64,000 nucleotides of DNA from Geminicoccaceae bacterium. GTDB lineage: Bacteria > Pseudomonadota > Alphaproteobacteria > Geminicoccales > Geminicoccaceae. Positions within the stretch are counted from its first letter, which is position 1. Each line of letters begins with the position of its first letter. Both the position numbers and the translations under genes were made by a program. A model generated the notes under the pieces. It had not been told where the DNA came from. It saw only the letters and a program-made list of their open reading frames with translations, and did no database searches. Positions 59,266 through 64,000 of this stretch are shown here, piece by piece. The DNA lies in assembly GCA_020638465.1 (NCBI GenBank), contig JACKIM010000002.1, forward strand, positions 1,612,001 to 1,676,000, read 5' to 3'.

Positions 59266-60996
59266 TTGAGACGGTTTCTCGTCGGCACGTTGGCCGTCAT
59301 CGGATTTCTCGCCGTTCTCGCCATTGCGGGACTTGTCGGTGCCGGCTACTGGTATTCCACGCGAACGCAGGAAACCCGCGACATCCCCGACAAGGTGATG
59401 CTGACCGTCGATCTTCGGTCATCCTATTCCGAGACAAGCGATTTTTCTCCCTTTGACTATTTTTCCGATAATGCTCCCCTGAGTATCAGCGAGCTTGTCC
59501 TGGCCCTCGGGAAAGCCGCGACTGACGATCATGTCGCCGGATTGTTCGTGCGCATTGCCGAGACCGAACACGGCTTTGCCAAGGCCCAGGAGATGCTGGA
59601 GGCATTGCGGCACTTTGGCGCCGGCGGCAAACCGACCGTGGGGTGGGCGGACACGATCGGCGAGATCGGCAGCGGCAATGAGGGCTACATGATCGCTTCG
59701 GCTCTGGAGCGGCTCTATGTTCAGCCGGGGGGAATGATCGGCCTCACCGGCATCGCCATCGAGATGCCTTTCGCACGCGAGTTCTTCGACAAGATTGGCG
59801 TCGAACCCGCCGTATTCCGGCGGGGGGGCTACAAGACCATGATGGACAACGCCACCCATACGGGATTCAGCCCGGAACATCGCGAGATGATGGAGGCCCT
59901 GCTGGACTCGCTCTATGACCAGCTTGTGGCGTCCATTGCCGAAAACCGTTTGCTTGCACCCGCAGTTGTACGAACACTGGTCGACAAGGGGCCGCTTTCC
60001 GTCGAACAGGCGGCCGAGGCCGGGCTGATCGACGGCATCGAATATCGGCAGACCGCCCTTGACGACTTCACCGAAGAACTTGGCGATCCGGAGATCATGG
60101 ACATCGCTGAATATTTCCACATCGGTCAAGGTAACGATGATGGGAATAAGCCGGGGAAAGACAGTGTTGGAGTTGCCCTGATCCGGAGCGCGGGAAATGT
60201 GGTACGTGGTGATCAGGACCTTTCGGAGAACATTGCCGGAGATACACTGGCCGAGACCATCCGCGAAGCTGTCGAAGATCGCCACATCGAGGCCATCATC
60301 CTGCGTCTCGATACCGGCGGCGGTTCCGCCATTGCGTCGGAAACCATTGCCCACGAAATCCGGACGGCCGTCGATGAAGGCAAACCGGTCATCATTTCGA
60401 TGGGCAATCTGGCAGCCTCGGGAGGCTACTGGATTGCCATGGGCGCGAGCCGCATCGTTGCCCAGCCGGGGACATTGACAGGCTCGATCGGCGTCATTGC
60501 GGGCAAACCGGTCATCGCCGGGCTGTCGGCGAAGCTGGGTATCAATTGGGAAACGATCCAGCGTGGCGAAAATGCCGACATGTGGTCGATCGCCAGGAAT
60601 TTCGATGTTCACGGCAAGGCCGCCATGAACGCGGCACTCGATGACATCTACGGACGGTTCGTCAAGGGGGTCGCCGAAGGGCGCAAGCTTGATGTCGACG
60701 CCGTCGAGAGGATAGCGCAGGGACGTGTATGGACCGGAGCGGATGCTCTCGACATCGGCCTTGTCGACCGTCTTGGCGGTATTCCCGAAGCCATCGACGA
60801 AGCCCGCAGCCTGCTGGCCCTCGACGACGGCCGCGACGTGCGGATCATTCCATGGCCGCGTCCGAAAAGCTCGATCGAACGACTGGAGGAAATACTGGAC
60901 AGGCAGTTCGGCCAGTTTGCCGAAGCAGCGCTGATATGGAATCGCCTGTCATCCGCCACCGGCCTGGCGAGGATACCCTACTTTCAGATCCATTGA
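59266..60996 (+). CDS. sppA: Signal peptide peptidase SppA, 67K type
   Basis: A 576-aa membrane-anchored serine protease with tandem ClpP-like domains that degrades cleaved signal peptides. An N-terminal helix (about 4-28) anchors it. The catalytic Lys lies in FRRGGYKTMMDNA (domain 1) and the Ser in NLAASGGYWIAMGAS (domain 2), as in E. coli SppA. A TTG at 59266 is the start, with AGGAG 7 bp upstream. Confidence 0.93.
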   Translation: MRRFLVGTLAVIGFLAVLAIAGLVGAGYWYSTRTQETRDIPDKVMLTVDLRSSYSETSDFSPFDYFSDNAPLSISELVLALGKAATDDHVAGLFVRIAETEHGFAKAQEMLEALRHFGAGGKPTVGWADTIGEIGSGNEGYMIASALERLYVQPGGMIGLTGIAIEMPFAREFFDKIGVEPAVFRRGGYKTMMDNATHTGFSPEHREMMEALLDSLYDQLVASIAENRLLAPAVVRTLVDKGPLSVEQAAEAGLIDGIEYRQTALDDFTEELGDPEIMDIAEYFHIGQGNDDGNKPGKDSVGVALIRSAGNVVRGDQDLSENIAGDTLAETIREAVEDRHIEAIILRLDTGGGSAIASETIAHEIRTAVDEGKPVIISMGNLAASGGYWIAMGASRIVAQPGTLTGSIGVIAGKPVIAGLSAKLGINWETIQRGENADMWSIARNFDVHGKAAMNAALDDIYGRFVKGVAEGRKLDVDAVERIAQGRVWTGADALDIGLVDRLGGIPEAIDEARSLLALDDGRDVRIIPWPRPKSSIERLEEILDRQFGQFAEAALIWNRLSSATGLARIPYFQIH

Positions 60997-61060
60997 GGAA
61001 ATTCCGGCACTTGCCGAACGTCCCCTTTCGCCAACCGTCAACGATGCGGACATGCGAGGA

Positions 61061-61762
61061 TCAGCCCACGACAGTCTTGCTGGAGTCCATGGCATACCCC
61101 TCGGATCGCACCGTGCGGATGAGATCCTCTTCGCCACCTTCGTTGAGCGAGCGCCGCAGACGACGGATCGTGGCGTCGACGGTACGGAGTTCGATCTCCA
61201 TCTCATCACCCCAAACACGATCGAGCAGATGCGAACGGCCGAAGACCCTTCCGACATTCTCCATGAAGTAGCGCAGCAAGCGGAACTCGGTAGGTGACAG
61301 ATGCACCTCGCGCTCACCGCGAAACGCCCGGTGTGCCACCAGGTCGAGACGAATGTCGTGAAACGTGAGAATCTCTTCGAGCAAGGATGGTCGCGATCGG
61401 CGCAGCACCGCCCTGACCCGCGCCACGACCTCCGCCGGCGAGAAGGGTTTGGTGATGTAGTCGTCCGCACCGGTTTCCAATCCCCGCACACGGTCGATTT
61501 CCTCGCCACGTGCAGTGATCATGATGATGGGCACCTGCGCCGTAGCAGCCCGCCGTCGCAGCCTGCGACACACTTCCAGACCTGACAGTTGGGGCAGCAT
61601 CCAGTCGAGCAGGACCATGTCGGGCACCCGCTCCTCGCTGAGCAGCAACGCCTCCTCGCCATCGTAGGCCTGGATCGTGTCAAAACCGGCCGCCTTGAGG
61701 TTGTAGGCCAGCATCTTTTGCAACGGCACCTCGTCCTCGACAATCAGGACCTGCGGATTCAT
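61061..61762 (-). CDS. phoB: Phosphate regulon response regulator PhoB
   Basis: A 233-aa OmpR-type regulator. The receiver has acidic EDE, phospho-Asp in VLLDWMLPQLSGLE, Thr in ITARGEE and Lys in ITKPFSPAEV. The winged-helix C-terminal domain has LSPTEFRLLRYFMENVGRVFGR and ELRTVDATIRRLRRSL. The start overlaps the phoU stop by 4 bp. The phoR kinase is not within the window. Confidence 0.94.
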   Translation of the reverse strand: MNPQVLIVEDEVPLQKMLAYNLKAAGFDTIQAYDGEEALLLSEERVPDMVLLDWMLPQLSGLEVCRRLRRRAATAQVPIIMITARGEEIDRVRGLETGADDYITKPFSPAEVVARVRAVLRRSRPSLLEEILTFHDIRLDLVAHRAFRGEREVHLSPTEFRLLRYFMENVGRVFGRSHLLDRVWGDEMEIELRTVDATIRRLRRSLNEGGEEDLIRTVRSEGYAMDSSKTVVG

Positions 61763-62499
61763 GACTCATCCGCCCTGGTCCAGTTGATCTGCGTTCCATG
61801 AACCATGTAATGGATCTTTTCCGCGATGTTGGTGGCGTGGTCACCGATACGTTCGAGATTCTTGGCAATGAACATCAGGTCGATGCAGGTGCTGGTGTGA
61901 CGCGGATCCTCAAGAATGAAGGTAATCAACTCGCGGAACAGGCTATCGTAGAACTCGTCGACCTGACTGTCCCTGCGCCAGACCGACATCGCCTTTTCGG
62001 TGTTGCGCTCGACAAACGCGTCGAGCACATCCTTGACCATGCCCTGGACCATCTCGGACATGCTCGGGATGATGACCAGAGGTTTCAGCGGCGGCTGCGA
62101 CGAAAGCCGGATCGCCCTCTTGGCGATGCTCTTGGCATAATCGCCTATCCGTTCGAGATCGTTCGACAATTTGAGCGACATCGCGACGATGCGCAGGTCT
62201 ATGGCCATCGGCTGCCGGGTCGCCAGCAGCCGGATCGCCAACTGGTCGATGCCCTCTTCCAGCTCGTCCACTTCCTTGTCGCGCTCGCGCACGCGGGCCG
62301 CCAGTTCGTCATCGCGGTCGATGAGCGCCTTCGCGGTATGAGCGACCTGCTGTTCGACCAGACCGCCCATGCGCACGATCATGCTGTTGAGCTGATTGAG
62401 ATCCTGGTCGAACGACCGCACGACATGTCGGCGCGACGCATCATCGCCACTCTCGCCGGCATTCCCTTGTTCCTTGCCTCTGGTTTCGGAACCAGCCAT
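61759..62499 (-). CDS. phoU: Phosphate transport system regulator PhoU
   Basis: A 246-aa protein with two three-helix PhoU repeats; DLRIVAMSLKLSNDLERIGDYAKSIAKRA and IAKNLERIGDHATNIAEKI carry the metal-binding E/D-x3-D motifs. It links Pst transporter state to PhoR/PhoB. ATG 62499 has a GGGGAGG site and shares one base with the pstB stop (TGATG). Confidence 0.95.
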   Translation of the reverse strand: MAGSETRGKEQGNAGESGDDASRRHVVRSFDQDLNQLNSMIVRMGGLVEQQVAHTAKALIDRDDELAARVRERDKEVDELEEGIDQLAIRLLATRQPMAIDLRIVAMSLKLSNDLERIGDYAKSIAKRAIRLSSQPPLKPLVIIPSMSEMVQGMVKDVLDAFVERNTEKAMSVWRRDSQVDEFYDSLFRELITFILEDPRHTSTCIDLMFIAKNLERIGDHATNIAEKIHYMVHGTQINWTRADES

Positions 62500-63311
62500 C
62501 AACCGAACCTCCCCGTTATGTAATCCTGGGTCATCTGCTCGCGAGGAGTCGTGAAGATTTCGTCGGTCGAGCTGTGCTCGATCAGCTTGCCCAGATGGAA
62601 GAAGGCCGTCGTCTGCGAAACGCGCGCGGCCTGCTGCATGTTATGGGTGACGATGGCAATCGTGAAACTCTCGCGCAGCTCGTCGATCAGTTCCTCGATG
62701 TGGGCCGTGGCAATTGGGTCAAGGGCCGAACAGGGTTCGTCCATCAAGATCACCTCGGGACTGACCGCAATCGCCCGGGCAATGCACAAGCGCTGCTGCT
62801 GACCGCCGGAAAGGCCGTTGCCCGGAGAGCCGAGACGATCGGATACCTCCTTCCACAACCCTGCTCCCTTGAGCGCGGTCTCGACGATCTGGTCGAGATC
62901 GGCCTTGTTCGCGGCCAGCCCGTGAATGCGGGGACCATAGGCGACGTTGTCATAGATCGATTTTGGAAACGGATTGGGTTTCTGGAACACCATGCCGACG
63001 CGGGAGCGCAACTGCACGACATCGATCTCGCGCGCATAGATGTCCTGATCGTCGAGGCGAATATCACCTTCGACGCGACATATGTCGATCGTGTCATTCA
63101 TGCGGTTGAGACATCTGAGGAATGTGGACTTGCCGCAACCTGACGGGCCGATCAGCGCCGTGACCTCGTGATCCGGGATGTCCAGCGACACGTCGAACAG
63201 GGCCTGTTTATCGCCATACCAGAGATTGACCCCACGGGTCGACATTTTCGGCTTCGCCTGACTTTCGACCAATGCCGACCTCTCCTCGAACTTGAGTGCG
63301 CGCGCTACCAT
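62499..63311 (-). CDS. pstB: Phosphate ABC transporter ATP-binding protein PstB
   Basis: A 270-aa ATPase of the high-affinity phosphate importer. Walker A is GPSGCGKST, the signature LSGGQQQR and Walker B VILMDEPCSALDP; the PstB-specific FLRCLNRMNDTI and QKPNPFPKSIYDNVAYGPR are present. The start overlaps the pstA stop by 7 bp. Confidence 0.96.
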   Translation of the reverse strand: MVARALKFEERSALVESQAKPKMSTRGVNLWYGDKQALFDVSLDIPDHEVTALIGPSGCGKSTFLRCLNRMNDTIDICRVEGDIRLDDQDIYAREIDVVQLRSRVGMVFQKPNPFPKSIYDNVAYGPRIHGLAANKADLDQIVETALKGAGLWKEVSDRLGSPGNGLSGGQQQRLCIARAIAVSPEVILMDEPCSALDPIATAHIEELIDELRESFTIAIVTHNMQQAARVSQTTAFFHLGKLIEHSSTDEIFTTPREQMTQDYITGRFG

Positions 63312-64000
63312 TTTCTTTCGAACTTTCGTCGCAGAATGACCGCCAGGGCATTCATGATCACGAGGAAGGCGAGCAGCACCATGATCGCTGCCGCCGTCCG
63401 CTCGGTGAACGCCCGCTCGGGGCTATCGGCCCAAAGATAGATCTGGACGGGCAAAGCCGTGGCCGGATCGAGGGGAGTTGCCGGAATGTCGACGATGAAC
63501 GCCACCATGCCGATCATCAACAGCGGTGCGGTCTCGCCAAGGGCCTGAGCCATGCCAATGATCGCCCCCGTGAGAATACCGGGCAAGGCCAGTGGCAATA
63601 CGTGATGGGCCACGGTCTGCACCTTCGATGCTCCCATGCCCAGCGCCGCCTCGCGGATCGAGGGCGGCACGGAGCGGAGCGAGGCGCGGGTCGCGACGAC
63701 AATGGTCGGCAAGGTCATGAGTGTCAGCGTGAGACCACCGACAAGCGGAGCCGATCTCGGAAGATGGAATACCTGCAGGAAGACGGCAAGACCGAGCAGA
63801 CCGAAAACAATCGACGGAACGGCGGCAAGATTGTTGATATTGACCTCGATGAAATCGGTCATGCGGCTCTTGGGGGCGAATTCTTCCAGATAGGTCGCAG
63901 CCGCGATGCCTATCGGAGCGGCCAGCAGCAATGTCACGATCATCATGTAGAATGATCCGACAACAGCTCCCCATATGCCGGCCTGCTCGGGTTCGCGACT
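63305..64000 (-). CDS. pstA: Phosphate ABC transporter permease PstA (partial, runs off right edge)
   Basis: The C-terminal ~231 residues of PstA are in the window, with no stop up to the edge. The visible part starts near PEQAGIWGAVVGSF and has YLEEFAPKSRMTDFIEVNIN, PSIVFGLLGLAVFLQV, the EAA loop REAALGMGASKVQTVAHHVLPLALPG, and helices to the C-terminus. pstC and pstS presumably lie upstream, beyond 64000. Confidence 0.95.
   Translation of the reverse strand, partial: SREPEQAGIWGAVVGSFYMMIVTLLLAAPIGIAAATYLEEFAPKSRMTDFIEVNINNLAAVPSIVFGLLGLAVFLQVFHLPRSAPLVGGLTLTLMTLPTIVVATRASLRSVPPSIREAALGMGASKVQTVAHHVLPLALPGILTGAIIGMAQALGETAPLLMIGMVAFIVDIPATPLDPATALPVQIYLWADSPERAFTERTAAAIMVLLAFLVIMNALAVILRRKFERKW

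Overview
This 64-kb window is dense, GC-rich chromosomal DNA (64% GC by impression, not counted) from an alphaproteobacterium, probably Rhodospirillales-like. The evidence for that class is LexA with a GTTC-N7-GTTC SOS box, a CtrA-type TTAA-N7-TTAAC site, an FNR/FixK-type regulator with TTGA-N6-TCAA boxes, and an Rrf2-sufBCDST iron-sulfur operon. About 60 protein genes are supported. I saw no rRNA, tRNA, CRISPR array, transposase or integrase.

Layout. 1-0.75 kb: the start of a Crp/Fnr regulator running off the left edge, facing a conserved hypothetical gene across an FNR-type palindrome. 1.1-4.3 kb: acoABC, the E1 alpha, E1 beta and hydrolase-type E2 of an acetoin (2-oxo acid) dehydrogenase, without an E3 gene. 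4.4-8.4 kb: alanine use (symporter, Usp, alanine dehydrogenase) with a divergent Lrp/AsnC regulator. 8.6-12.3 kb: an AhpD-like protein and a sugar-type ABC importer without an ATPase gene. 12.6-14.5 kb: a cytoplasmic protein resembling a catalytically dead PAS-GGDEF-EAL regulator. 14.7-20.4 kb: the SUF operon on the minus strand, preceded by five perfect tandem 20-bp repeats. 20.7-26.9 kb: a membrane protein behind a CtrA-like box, a CoA transferase, and a GGDEF-EAL receptor overlapping a periplasmic solute-binding protein gene by 4 bp.

26.9-34.5 kb: GNAT, tadA and a zinc-ribbon protein; ftsEX and plsC; a UbiH-type monooxygenase, rpoH and lpxK. 34.5-39.1 kb: waaA, and the methionine-salvage genes mtnA and mtnK split by a GH19 muramidase/chitinase-like gene. 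39.2-42.1 kb: an AI-2E family permease, a TPR-SPOR protein and a GNAT. 42.2-48.1 kb: a tightly overlapping minus-strand operon recD2 - inositol-monophosphatase-like - DUF3604 PHP-like - Tag-like glycosylase. 48.2-53.8 kb: GDPD, a beta-hydroxylase, lexA, and moeA, moaC and moaA with a short-chain dehydrogenase relic between moaC and moaA. 53.9-61 kb: nadK, apt, DUF192, a quinone oxidoreductase, a SPOUT methyltransferase, IalB-like, rlmN and sppA. 61-64 kb: pstA(partial)-pstB-phoU-phoB.

The items most worth follow-up are the 20-bp repeat array in the suf leader, the solute-binding-protein/GGDEF-EAL pair (comparable in layout to Vibrio NspS-MbaA), the degenerate c-di-GMP-like protein at 12.6 kb, a 30-codon CTG-initiated frame linking lpxK to rpoH through 4-bp overlaps at both ends, and the FNR-type boxes. 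All functional statements are made from sequence by eye, without database searches.
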